DNA from: Thalassolituus sp.
GTDB taxonomy: Bacteria > Pseudomonadota > Gammaproteobacteria > Pseudomonadales > Oceanobacteraceae
Direction: 5' to 3'
Length of the DNA stretch: 35,082 nt
NCBI GenBank assembly: GCA_006212115.1
Contig: PDUK01000027.1
Coordinates: 1 to 35,082 of the forward strand
Part shown: piece after piece, positions 7,785-15,892 of the stretch
Layout of the letters: each line of letters begins with the position of its first letter
Numbering within the stretch: position 1 is the stretch's first letter
Translations under genes and position numbers: made by a program
The notes under the pieces: generated by a model
Seen by the model: the letters and a program-made list of their open reading frames with translations, nothing else
The model's database searches: none
Told to the model about the DNA's origin: nothing

Positions 7785-7943
7785 ATTTAAGGCACCGATT
7801 TAGCCTGCTACGTCATAAAAACGCCCCATATAAATGCATATAAAGAAATAACGTGCATTTGCCGCACGAATAAAGCGCACATCTCATTTATATATGATCT
7901 TTTAAAGTGCGTAATAGAAATTAGCTGGGTATATATTGATAGG

Positions 7944-7972
7944 AATAAAAAAGCCCAGGCGAACCTGGGCTT
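7944..7972 (-). terminator. Terminator of the peroxidase gene
   Basis: The stem AGCCCAGG/CCTGGGCT (7952-7959 and 7964-7971) has a 4-base loop. On the minus strand it is followed by TTTTTTATT. It lies about 30 bases after the stop of the 8001-10757 gene, between that gene and urtA, so the two are probably separate transcripts. Confidence 0.92.
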
Positions 7973-8000
7973 TCGTCATACAGTCAAAGTAAATTGACTA

Positions 8001-10757
8001 TTAACGGTCTTCGTAGCGCTGGTGCTTGAAGAACACACCAGAGTCACCAAATACCGAAGTGGTGAACTCGGAGGTCAGAACCAACTCACCAACTTTTACA
8101 GCGTCATCACGACGTTCCTGCTGAAGACGAAGTTGCTTAGATGCCCAGACAGAGGACTTAATCTCAATGTCGGTCGCATAAACATCATACAACTTAGTGC
8201 CTTCCGGCAAGCTTAACAGGTCAGCACGGAAGTCATGCTCAGACTCAGCAAACAGTCCAGAAACTTCAGCCGTTGGAACAAAGTAAACCTGTGTCGGTTT
8301 AACCGGGTTCGCTTCGGCCGTGCCGTCTGATTGTGTTTCAGCCATAGCGTCTGCCATAACCAGTGTTGGCTTGCTGGTCACGAACGAGAACAACAGGCTG
8401 GAACCCAGAGTATCGTTCGCTTCGAGGCTAACGTAGTTCGACAGTTCATTAGCGAAGAAGTCGTAGTTATCTTCCTGGCCAGACAGCGTGTACAGAGCAG
8501 AAATGTTCTCTGATGGCTTACCGTCGATCAGAGTCTTCCATGCAAAGCCCGGTGCGAAACCACGGTCAGCTGGATCACCCGTTACAGACAGACGCAGCAG
8601 GCCACACTCATTACCTTCAAACACACCAGTGTATGGGTGGTTGCCCGTTGAGTTGAACGCCACTTTCGCCATCGCACCGTGAGGGTGGATCGGCTTGCTG
8701 TGACCAACAGGTGCTACATCACCAACGTACTCAACTTTATCGCGGATAACGCCACTGATCAGGCCACCGATGTCGACTTCTGGAATCGCTGGCAGTTCGC
8801 CTTCTTCGTACGTAGTACGCAGCGCACCGTTGGTCCAAAGCAGGTTCTGCTTATCACAGGCCGCCCAGTTCTCATAATCCGCAGGGACATTCAGACCCCA
8901 TGGTTTAAAGGCGTTATCGATACCAGCCAGTGACAATTCAAGAGATGGGAAGTGACGCTTAATCACGTCAACCATCGTCGTGTTCTCAACCCAGTTATAA
9001 CCTTCTGGAGTGTATACCTCAGGGGTGTAGTACTCGGTGAAGAAGCGGTCGGTAATGATGCGACGGGATGCGTTCATGATAAAGATCTGGAACGCAGTCT
9101 CACCAAAGCCGAAGCCTTCAGGACGAACGTTCTCAGCCAGCTGGCCAACCAGTGCATCCAGTTTTTCAACGTCGTTGTCGTACAGGCGACGCATTTCTGT
9201 AACCAGCTCTTCGTCGTCTGTCAGATCCGAGAAGTCATTGATTGGCGTCAAACCAATCTGACGACGGAATTCGTTATAGCGAGGCACGCCGCGCTCACGG
9301 TCACGAATAATATCAATGGACGCGAGGTCTATGGTGCCACGACCCGGAACGTTCAGATTACGCAGGAACTCAGGGTAGTTACGCAGCGTCAGTGCACCCG
9401 GCAGGGTCACACCAAATGAGTACCACAGGCGATCTTCGCTCTGGTCATCCATGATGTCTTCAGCATTGCCATCACGTGTTGCGTTCATCGCGATCTGCTC
9501 GCTGACTACATTTGAGCCAATGTCATAAACATCTACTGTGTCACGCAGCAGAGGGTGCATACGGTATACCGCAACAAACTCTTCTGTCAGAGTAAATGGC
9601 GTGCCAGCGTTATCAGACTTACGTGCACCTGCAAGACCGGAGATTGCCCATTCAAGCGCCTTACCGTTATCCAGTGCTTCTTCCATTTTTGGGTCGAAGC
9701 CAAGAATACGGCGTACCCAGGAATCAGATTTAGCAAGATCCTCAGCCAGCTTTTCAAACTCGGCCGCATACTTGTCACGGTTTTCAGTATTGCCTGCAAG
9801 GCCCCACCAGTTCGCGTACATTGCACGCTCTGTCACAGGGTTCGCAATGATCGCTGGTGTCCATTCAACTGTATGGATCTTAGCCATCAGAGCCGCGTTA
9901 ATCAGACGCGCCTTGTCGTACAACCACTGGTCATCTTTATCCGGGTAAGTTGAAGCCAGCATGTCTGCAATGGTGTTGTGCTCTTTAACAAAGATCTGAT
10001 GCAGCATGCTCAGACCGAGCCACCAGTTGTCAGTGAAACCAGTGATTGGCACGCCAGTCATAAAATCAGTTGGCAGTGAGCCATCTGCGTTAACCGTCAG
10101 GCGGCCGCCCTGGAATTCACGGATTGAATTCGATGTTTCAAGATCGCTACCGTAAATCTGCGAGCCATCCCACCAGTGCGTGTTTTCGTTCAGATAAGCG
10201 TCTGGCAAGCCAGCCTCATCTTCAGCAGCGATGCGCGTTGGATCTGGGATAGTGCGGCGAATAGACATGGTGCCAGGCGCATCCGGGTCGTTCGCTGGTA
10301 ATTCAAACTCGATGTAATCGCTGGTAGAGCCATCACCGTGGCTGAACCAATCGTGAGTCATAAACTGAATCCACGCTGCAGCAATAAAGTTGAGCGTCGG
10401 TGCAGGCTTAAACTCGTCACGGGCCATCAGTGAGTTACTGATATCTCGAGGGTTAGGCGTCAGCAGCGTGTCTGTCTCACCATAAGCGGCGTCCAGAGCA
10501 ACGTTGCGACCAAAGCGTCGGTTTGCCGAGCCCTCGGCAGGGTTTTCAAGGATGTTACAAGTACCGTCTTCCATACGCGCAGTGAGGCTGCGCTCGTCAC
10601 ATTCAATATCGGCGTTGTATTCATCCCAACGCTCAAAATCAAAGAGATTATTTTCAAACAGTTCGTTTCGTTCAACGGCGAGCGTAAGCAGGCCGGCCAG
10701 GATCCCGAGCGTCCCGTATTTCACGAGCGCGGGCCAGGTAACCCAGATGCTAGTCAT
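8001..10757 (-). CDS. Alpha-dioxygenase-like heme peroxidase with extra C-terminal domain
   Basis: The protein has 918 residues. One hydrophobic segment (about 12-28) makes an N-terminal membrane anchor; no lipobox or cleavable signal is evident. Residues ~85-600 are an animal-type heme peroxidase of the alpha-dioxygenase branch. AAWIQFMTHDW (127-137) carries the distal His135, WWDGSQIYGSD spans 195-205, KIHTVEWTPAII 293-304, and VYRMH (397-401) gives Tyr398 and the proximal His401. RDRERGVPRYNEFR (485-498) is also conserved. In plant alpha-DOX the Tyr three residues before the proximal His is the radical site oxidising fatty acids to 2-hydroperoxides; it is retained here. Residues ~650-918 form an additional domain (IHPHGAMAKVAF at 690-701, FAPGFAWKTLIDGK at 734-747) with possible, unproven catalase-like features. 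It is a single-gene unit: GGAG precedes the ATG and a terminator follows. Confidence 0.85.
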   Translation of the reverse strand: MTSIWVTWPALVKYGTLGILAGLLTLAVERNELFENNLFDFERWDEYNADIECDERSLTARMEDGTCNILENPAEGSANRRFGRNVALDAAYGETDTLLTPNPRDISNSLMARDEFKPAPTLNFIAAAWIQFMTHDWFSHGDGSTSDYIEFELPANDPDAPGTMSIRRTIPDPTRIAAEDEAGLPDAYLNENTHWWDGSQIYGSDLETSNSIREFQGGRLTVNADGSLPTDFMTGVPITGFTDNWWLGLSMLHQIFVKEHNTIADMLASTYPDKDDQWLYDKARLINAALMAKIHTVEWTPAIIANPVTERAMYANWWGLAGNTENRDKYAAEFEKLAEDLAKSDSWVRRILGFDPKMEEALDNGKALEWAISGLAGARKSDNAGTPFTLTEEFVAVYRMHPLLRDTVDVYDIGSNVVSEQIAMNATRDGNAEDIMDDQSEDRLWYSFGVTLPGALTLRNYPEFLRNLNVPGRGTIDLASIDIIRDRERGVPRYNEFRRQIGLTPINDFSDLTDDEELVTEMRRLYDNDVEKLDALVGQLAENVRPEGFGFGETAFQIFIMNASRRIITDRFFTEYYTPEVYTPEGYNWVENTTMVDVIKRHFPSLELSLAGIDNAFKPWGLNVPADYENWAACDKQNLLWTNGALRTTYEEGELPAIPEVDIGGLISGVIRDKVEYVGDVAPVGHSKPIHPHGAMAKVAFNSTGNHPYTGVFEGNECGLLRLSVTGDPADRGFAPGFAWKTLIDGKPSENISALYTLSGQEDNYDFFANELSNYVSLEANDTLGSSLLFSFVTSKPTLVMADAMAETQSDGTAEANPVKPTQVYFVPTAEVSGLFAESEHDFRADLLSLPEGTKLYDVYATDIEIKSSVWASKQLRLQQERRDDAVKVGELVLTSEFTTSVFGDSGVFFKHQRYEDR

Positions 10758-11153
10758 GGTTGTCTCCGCTATTATTTTTGTTGTGCGTTTTTTTTAGCTG
10801 GTTTTGCAGCGCTGCTAGTCAACCACATGGGATTAAAGACTAAAGGTTCAGCGAAACAGGTCGGCCCACATTGCCCTACGATGGCCAAATATGTCGCTAG
10901 ACGATCGCGCACCCACCTACCGATGTCGCATTATGTCTAATCAAACAACAAAGAAACGAGACGAGTGATCAGGATCATTCCGTGAAATTTGTGATAAGGA
11001 TTGCAGTAACGCCAAAATCAATTAGGAAATAGTGAAAAAGTGGCGAAAAACCACCCTTAAAAGAAAAGTCGGTGCCACTCACTGAATATCAGCGCGCTAG
11101 CACCATCAGACTATTAACGACATGGATTGAAAAGAAATAGTGTGAGAAATAAC
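10758..11153. other. Intergenic region upstream of the peroxidase
   Basis: This 396-base region presumably holds the peroxidase promoter. The only -35-like hexamer I see on the minus strand is TTGACT near 10815-10820, next to the palindrome GCAGCGCTGC (10807-10816), but no good -10 follows. A weak GGTGC...GCACC hairpin (11071-11104) follows the exonuclease gene on the minus strand. No gene was recognised. Confidence 0.4.
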
Positions 11154-11648
11154 TCAGGAGGCGGAAATAACCCGTTTAAAGGTTTCCTGTAGGACTTTCA
11201 CATCATTAGCGGCACGGTGACGATCAACGTCCAATTCGTTCCACAACGTGCTCTTGGTGTCCGCCCAACGCTCCATCTCTTCCATAGTGAGAAGTTTATT
11301 AATGGTCTCTATACGGAAGCGTTGAACCAGCTCAGCTTCTTCAAATAAACGACCAATCCACGAGCTATCAAAGCTCCAGGCGTCGGAGTACAGAGTTTTG
11401 TTGAACAGGTGCTCGTTGAGTAGCAGCGCGACATCGCGAACGCCGAGACCGTCCTCTTCAAGCTGTTGGCGACTGATTCCGTGAATCGCTTCTGCTTCAT
11501 CACTCCAGTGCGTCCAGTTGTCAGACGGTCGGATCAGATAGCTCTGCACTTTTCTGTCTTCGAGCGCAAAACCGATTTCAATCGGAAAACTGCCCCGGCC
11601 AAACCCGGATGCTTCAACGTCGATGATAGGTGGGAGAGAAGTGCTCAC
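11154..11648 (-). CDS. DnaQ-like DEDDh 3'-5' exonuclease family protein
   Basis: This 164-residue single-domain protein has an RNase H-like exonuclease fold. IIDVEASG (8-15) gives the metal-binding Asp10 and Glu12. EAIHGIS (53-59) is the phrase typical of the epsilon/ExoX group. SDAWSFDSSWI (88-98) supplies the third acidic residue, probably Asp94. HRAANDVKVL (144-153) supplies His144 and Asp149, completing DEDDh. It is shorter than DNA polymerase III epsilon and has no extra domain, so the substrate (DNA or small RNA) is open. It lies 77 bases downstream of the GspE-like ATPase and probably shares its transcript. Confidence 0.85.
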   Translation of the reverse strand: MSTSLPPIIDVEASGFGRGSFPIEIGFALEDRKVQSYLIRPSDNWTHWSDEAEAIHGISRQQLEEDGLGVRDVALLLNEHLFNKTLYSDAWSFDSSWIGRLFEEAELVQRFRIETINKLLTMEEMERWADTKSTLWNELDVDRHRAANDVKVLQETFKRVISAS

Positions 11649-11725
11649 TACATACTGCCATTTAAATTCGTTAATCAGGCCGGCATTCTGGACGCTAATG
11701 CGCCGTTATTCAATGCAGGATTACG

Positions 11726-13501
11726 TTACTGTCCGGTGGCGCGGCTAGCGGGTGCAACCCGCATCACTTCTTCAATGGTCGTTGTGCCTGCGGCCACCTT
11801 GTGTGCGCCACTGAGGCGCAGGCTGTGCATCCCCTCTTTCATGGCCACCTGACGCAACTTCTGATAGTCCGTTGCATCGTTGATGTGGGGTTCAAGTGAT
11901 TCAGAGAGCGGCATAACCTCGTAGATTCCCATGCGCCCGAGATAGCCAGTGCCACGGCATTCAAGACAGCCTTTCGCCGCATAAATATGCTCTGGAGCCT
12001 TCATCAGCCAAGGCGCAGTCAGCTGTTTCCAGACTTTCTCGTCCACCAGCTGCTTCTCTTTGCAGTGTGGACACAGAGTTCTGACAAGGCGCTGCGCCAT
12101 CACACCGATCACACTCGACCGGATCAGATAGGCGGGCAAGCCCAGTTCCTGTAGTCGGGTAAACGCAGAGGGCGCATCGTTGGTATGCAACGTAGACAGC
12201 ACAAGGTGACCCGTCAACGCTGCCTGAACCGCTATTTCTGCAGTTTCCAGATCACGGACCTCACCGACCATGATGATATCCGGGTCCTGACGCAGCAAAG
12301 CACGCACACCCGACGCAAAGGTCAGATCGATTGTCGGGTTTACCTGCATTTGGTTGAAGGCTGGCTCGACCATCTCGATCGGATCTTCAATGGTCGAGAC
12401 GTTGACTTCACTGGTCGCCAGCTGGCGCAGGGTGGAGTAAAGAGTGGTTGTCTTACCGGAGCCTGTAGGTCCCGTAACAAAAATAATGCCGTGGTTATTG
12501 TCCGTCATCTCAGACCAGCGACGGCGATCTTCACGCGAGAAACCCATTTCGGAGAAGCTACGCATCAGCACCTGCGGATCAAACACCCGCATAACCATCT
12601 TTTCTCCGAATGCGGTCGGCAGCGTTGATAAGCGCAGCTCAACTTCTTCGCCTTCCGGTGTTTTGGTCTTCAGGCGGCTATCCTGCGGCTTCCGCTTCTC
12701 GGCGATGTTCATTCGACCCAGAGATTTCACCCGGGCGATCACCGCCATGCCCACGGCCGCAGGAAGCTCGTATACGTTATGCAGAACGCCATCAATGCGA
12801 AAACGCACATGAGTCACTTCACGGCGGGGTTCGAGGTGAATATCACTGGCGCGCTGATCAAATGCGTATTGCAGAAGCCAGTCGACGATATTGACGATGT
12901 GCTCATCATTGGCGTCGGGCGCTTTCGCCTTGCCCAACTCCAGCATGGACTCCAGATTCTGCACCGAGCTGATGCCGGAGTGATCTTTACGGGCCTTCGA
13001 AACCGAGTTCGCCAGTTGATAAAACTCAACGCGATAACGATTGATATCAGAGGGCGCAGCTAACACCCGTTTCACACTGCGTCGGGTCACATGCTCAAGG
13101 TCAGAGACCCAACTCGATGAGTAAGCGTCGGTGCAGGCAACAACCACTTGCTCGGTACTCACACCTACAGCGAGGATTTTATGCCGTTCAGAAAAGGCAT
13201 AAGACATAACGTCCGTTACAGCAGCAACATTGATTTCGAGCGGGTCAATATTGACCACGTCCATCGACTCACGTTCGGCCAGCCACTCGATCAGCACATG
13301 CTCACTGAGAATCCGGTTATCTTTGCGCGCGTCATTAAAGCGCTGACGGGCAATTAACGTAAGCGGATGCAGGTTTGCCTCATCAGCGCCACGACGTATC
13401 GTCATAGCCAACTGATGATCGTCATCCGACAACAGACCATCGCGATGTAAATCGCCAACCAGGGTAGACAGGTTGAGTGTGCGATCTGGTGTCGCCTGCA
13501 T
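11726..13501 (-). CDS. GspE/PilB-type secretion or pilus assembly ATPase (orphan)
   Basis: This 591-residue protein has an N-terminal region (~1-180) like the T2SSE_N domain, then a complete ATPase core. Visible motifs are ASDIHLEPR (218-226), Walker A GPTGSGKT (344-351), Asp box STIEDPIE (369-376), Walker B DIIMVGEVRD (408-417) and His box TGHLVLSTLHTNDA (430-443). The tetracysteine zinc site is CPHC (477-480) and CLEC (512-515), as in GspE/PilB. Such ATPases drive pilus or pseudopilus assembly at the inner membrane. No other type II or type IV pilus genes are nearby. It lies 3 bases after the CYTH gene stop, and its ATG has AAGGA upstream, so the three minus-strand genes appear to be one operon. 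Confidence 0.92.
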   Translation of the reverse strand: MQATPDRTLNLSTLVGDLHRDGLLSDDDHQLAMTIRRGADEANLHPLTLIARQRFNDARKDNRILSEHVLIEWLAERESMDVVNIDPLEINVAAVTDVMSYAFSERHKILAVGVSTEQVVVACTDAYSSSWVSDLEHVTRRSVKRVLAAPSDINRYRVEFYQLANSVSKARKDHSGISSVQNLESMLELGKAKAPDANDEHIVNIVDWLLQYAFDQRASDIHLEPRREVTHVRFRIDGVLHNVYELPAAVGMAVIARVKSLGRMNIAEKRKPQDSRLKTKTPEGEEVELRLSTLPTAFGEKMVMRVFDPQVLMRSFSEMGFSREDRRRWSEMTDNNHGIIFVTGPTGSGKTTTLYSTLRQLATSEVNVSTIEDPIEMVEPAFNQMQVNPTIDLTFASGVRALLRQDPDIIMVGEVRDLETAEIAVQAALTGHLVLSTLHTNDAPSAFTRLQELGLPAYLIRSSVIGVMAQRLVRTLCPHCKEKQLVDEKVWKQLTAPWLMKAPEHIYAAKGCLECRGTGYLGRMGIYEVMPLSESLEPHINDATDYQKLRQVAMKEGMHSLRLSGAHKVAAGTTTIEEVMRVAPASRATGQ

Positions 13502-13504
13502 GGA

Positions 13505-14572
13505 TCAGTCCTTTACTAGCGTGAGGAGTGACGCGGTACGCGTGCTTTCGTTATTGCATTCAATCACATCAGCCACCCGTCTGCGAGCCTCACACCAGCG
13601 TATGTACCAGTCACCGGGCCTGAGCTGCGACTCAGTGCACACTCTGCTGAGATCTTTAACGACGGCCGAGAGCTCAGCCGCAGAAATTCTGTCTGCCTGC
13701 ATGGCCTCCGGTGAGGTCGCCGTGCTCTCAAGTAGTCGACGCAATGGTTGGTGCTTGTCATTGAATGAGTCGTTGCATGAGTCGCTGCCTTTATCCTTAA
13801 CCAAGGCACAGAACAATGGATAACCGTAAAGCCAGATATCCGACACCGACGCGTTGCTCCACAACCTGTATTCCAGCGCCCGCTGTAGATTAAATACCTG
13901 CGACATCAATCCTTCGCCGGATTCATCAACCGGATCATCACTGAAGCGGCTTCCCGCTACACCCGCCAGCCGGTAACCGCGTTCCGCTTTCGAGATATCG
14001 CTCAACCACAACGGCACCTGTTTATGCAGATCCTCGAGTAATGGCCACATGGAATCCGCAGGCCCCGATTGCAGCTCCAGTTCAATTTCACACAGAGGCT
14101 CTTGCTCGCCACCTGCGAGAATCTGTCCCTCATCGATCACGATCTCTATAACGGCGCCGCGCGCCGCATCGTGAAACAGCCAGCGCCGACGCTCAAAGTC
14201 CGTGCTGAATACCGCATGCAGAGGCGAACTGTCATCAAGCGCGATATCACTTGGCCATTGCGCCTGGACCTCAGGCAGAGTCAGTAAGTCGGTGTCGAGC
14301 TCGCGCGCAACAAGAGGCCAGTTCCACTCATGACGAACCTGAATCCCCTGAGAGGAAGCACTGCGCGCTTTGAAGGTCTGCTCATAGCCCTGCTGCGTCG
14401 AGCGGATACGCAAGGCCGCGTGAGCCGCCGCCAATGCCAACTCGGGTGTATCGAAGTAGTCGTTCTGAAGACTGAGCGGTTGGCTGCTATCGGTATTCTG
14501 ATCAAGCCAGGCCGCCAGTTTCCCGATGTCGCTGGGGTCCAGCCGGAGTTTCAGTTCAATTTCTGTTGCCAT
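13505..14572 (-). CDS. CYTH-domain inorganic triphosphatase (YgiF-like)
   Basis: This 355-residue protein has a complete CYTH domain in the first ~205 residues. It opens with EIELKL (4-9, the defining ExExK motif), then ALRIR (53-57), QTFKAR (65-70), FERRRW (126-131), EIVIDEG (143-149), CEIELEL (161-167) and SKAERGYRL (194-202). These basic and acidic residues line the triphosphate tunnel. E. coli YgiF hydrolyses inorganic tripolyphosphate. YgiF carries a CHAD domain after CYTH; here the remaining ~145 residues are helical-looking but show no clear CHAD pattern. It is the first gene of the unit with the GspE-like ATPase and exonuclease, divergent from argE across about 54 bases. Confidence 0.88.
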   Translation of the reverse strand: MATEIELKLRLDPSDIGKLAAWLDQNTDSSQPLSLQNDYFDTPELALAAAHAALRIRSTQQGYEQTFKARSASSQGIQVRHEWNWPLVARELDTDLLTLPEVQAQWPSDIALDDSSPLHAVFSTDFERRRWLFHDAARGAVIEIVIDEGQILAGGEQEPLCEIELELQSGPADSMWPLLEDLHKQVPLWLSDISKAERGYRLAGVAGSRFSDDPVDESGEGLMSQVFNLQRALEYRLWSNASVSDIWLYGYPLFCALVKDKGSDSCNDSFNDKHQPLRRLLESTATSPEAMQADRISAAELSAVVKDLSRVCTESQLRPGDWYIRWCEARRRVADVIECNNESTRTASLLTLVKD

Positions 14573-14626
14573 CGCGCTATCGTCGTATCTTAATGTTTGC
14601 GAACTTTTCTCCAGGATCTGGCCAGA

Positions 14627-15802
14627 ATGCCCAATAGCACTGCGATCTCCCCACTCACACTCAAGCGCATGACAGCACTGATTGCAGAAAACAGCATCAG
14701 CTCAGTATTGCCCGAATACGATCAGAGTAACGAAGGCGTGATAAACCTGCTGGCAAGCTGGTGTAACGACCTGGGTTTTGATGTCTCTATTATGCCGATT
14801 GATGATCAACCGGGGAAATTCAACTTACTGGCAACCTACGGTCAAGGCAGTGGCGGTCTGGTGCTCAGCGGGCATACCGATACTGTCCCCTGCAACCCGG
14901 AAAAATGGACGTCTGATCCTTTTACCCTGACCGAGCGGGACGGAAAACTCTACGGCCTCGGCACCTGCGACATGAAAGGCTTTTTTGCTCTCGCGCTTGA
15001 AGCCATAGAGCAAGTGAAACACCAGACGTTCCACCAGCCACTGATGATTCTCGCCACGGCGGATGAAGAATGTTCCATGAGCGGCGCCCGCGCGCTAAGC
15101 AAACAGACCGGACCTAACGGGCGTTACGCCGTCGTCGGTGAACCCTCCAGCCTGCGCCCCGTACGTATGCACAAGGGTATTATTATGGACAGCATCCGTG
15201 TCACCGGGCGCTCCGGACACTCATCCAATCCCGCACTGGGTATTAATGCGATGGATGCCGTCCATAATGTCATGGGCGAACTCAAAGCCCTGAGACTGGA
15301 TCTGGCGGAACGTTATCAGGATGCACACTTTGCTGTGCAGACACCGACGTTGAATCTCGGCTGCATCCACGGCGGAGACAACCCCAACCGTATCTGCGGC
15401 AGTTGCGAGCTGGCATACGACTTACGCGCCCTACCCGGCATGAGCAACGACGACCTACGCGAAGAAATTCGCCGCCGGATGAATCCGATTGCAGCACAAA
15501 ATCAGGTTGAGCTGTCATTCGAGCAATTGTTTTCGGGCGTCGAGCCCTTCGCAGAAAGTGAGCAAAGTGAACTGATCAAAGAAGCCGAACGCTTGACCGG
15601 TGCCACCAGTGTCGCGGTCAACTACGCCACGGAAGCCCCATTCCTGCAGAGCCTCGGTATGGAAACCGTGGTACTGGGCCCCGGCAATATTGATCAAGCG
15701 CACCAGATTGATGAATACCTAGCGCTGGATCAGATAGAACCCTGCGTGAATATTGTGCGTAACCTGATCGAGCGCTTTTGTCTCACCCCCGCCCATGATT
15801 AA
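14627..15802 (+). CDS. argE: Acetylornithine deacetylase ArgE
   Basis: This 391-residue M20-family dizinc hydrolase removes the acetyl group from N-acetylornithine in arginine synthesis. Motifs are LSGHTDTVP (metal His, Asp), LGTCDMKGF (bridging Asp), ATADEECSMSG (catalytic Glu-Glu), VVGEPSS, GRSGHSS in the lid domain and GPGNIDQAHQIDEY (last metal His). I start at the ATG 14627 (MPNSTAIS), which has AGGA ten bases upstream. A TTG at 14597 would add ten residues without family support and crowd the divergent CYTH gene. argA follows in the same direction 90 bases later, the gene pair also found close together in Pseudomonas. Confidence 0.94.
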   Translation: MPNSTAISPLTLKRMTALIAENSISSVLPEYDQSNEGVINLLASWCNDLGFDVSIMPIDDQPGKFNLLATYGQGSGGLVLSGHTDTVPCNPEKWTSDPFTLTERDGKLYGLGTCDMKGFFALALEAIEQVKHQTFHQPLMILATADEECSMSGARALSKQTGPNGRYAVVGEPSSLRPVRMHKGIIMDSIRVTGRSGHSSNPALGINAMDAVHNVMGELKALRLDLAERYQDAHFAVQTPTLNLGCIHGGDNPNRICGSCELAYDLRALPGMSNDDLREEIRRRMNPIAAQNQVELSFEQLFSGVEPFAESEQSELIKEAERLTGATSVAVNYATEAPFLQSLGMETVVLGPGNIDQAHQIDEYLALDQIEPCVNIVRNLIERFCLTPAHD

Positions 15803-15892
15803 ATCGGTAACTATTGAGAGACAGGTGGTACGCAGATAGGCACCCTACATAGCCAGATCCGCATCCGCCGGGATTAAACAGGAAGTCCCGTT

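Larger units (their letters stand above)
7675..8000. other. Intergenic region urtA/peroxidase
   Basis: This 326-base AT-rich gap contains the urtA ribosome binding site and sigma-54 promoter. Further upstream it has an AT-rich stretch (7820-7925) suitable for activator binding or bending, then the terminator of the upstream peroxidase gene. No small coding sequence was recognised. Confidence 0.6.

Noticed and set aside
7853-7910. NtrC site upstream of urtA from GTGC/GCAC words
   Set aside because: No pair has the GCAC-N7-GTGC orientation and spacing, so it is not called as a site.
14597-14626. TTG start extending ArgE by ten residues
   Set aside because: The ATG at 14627 has a better-placed ribosome binding site and fits the family N-terminus.
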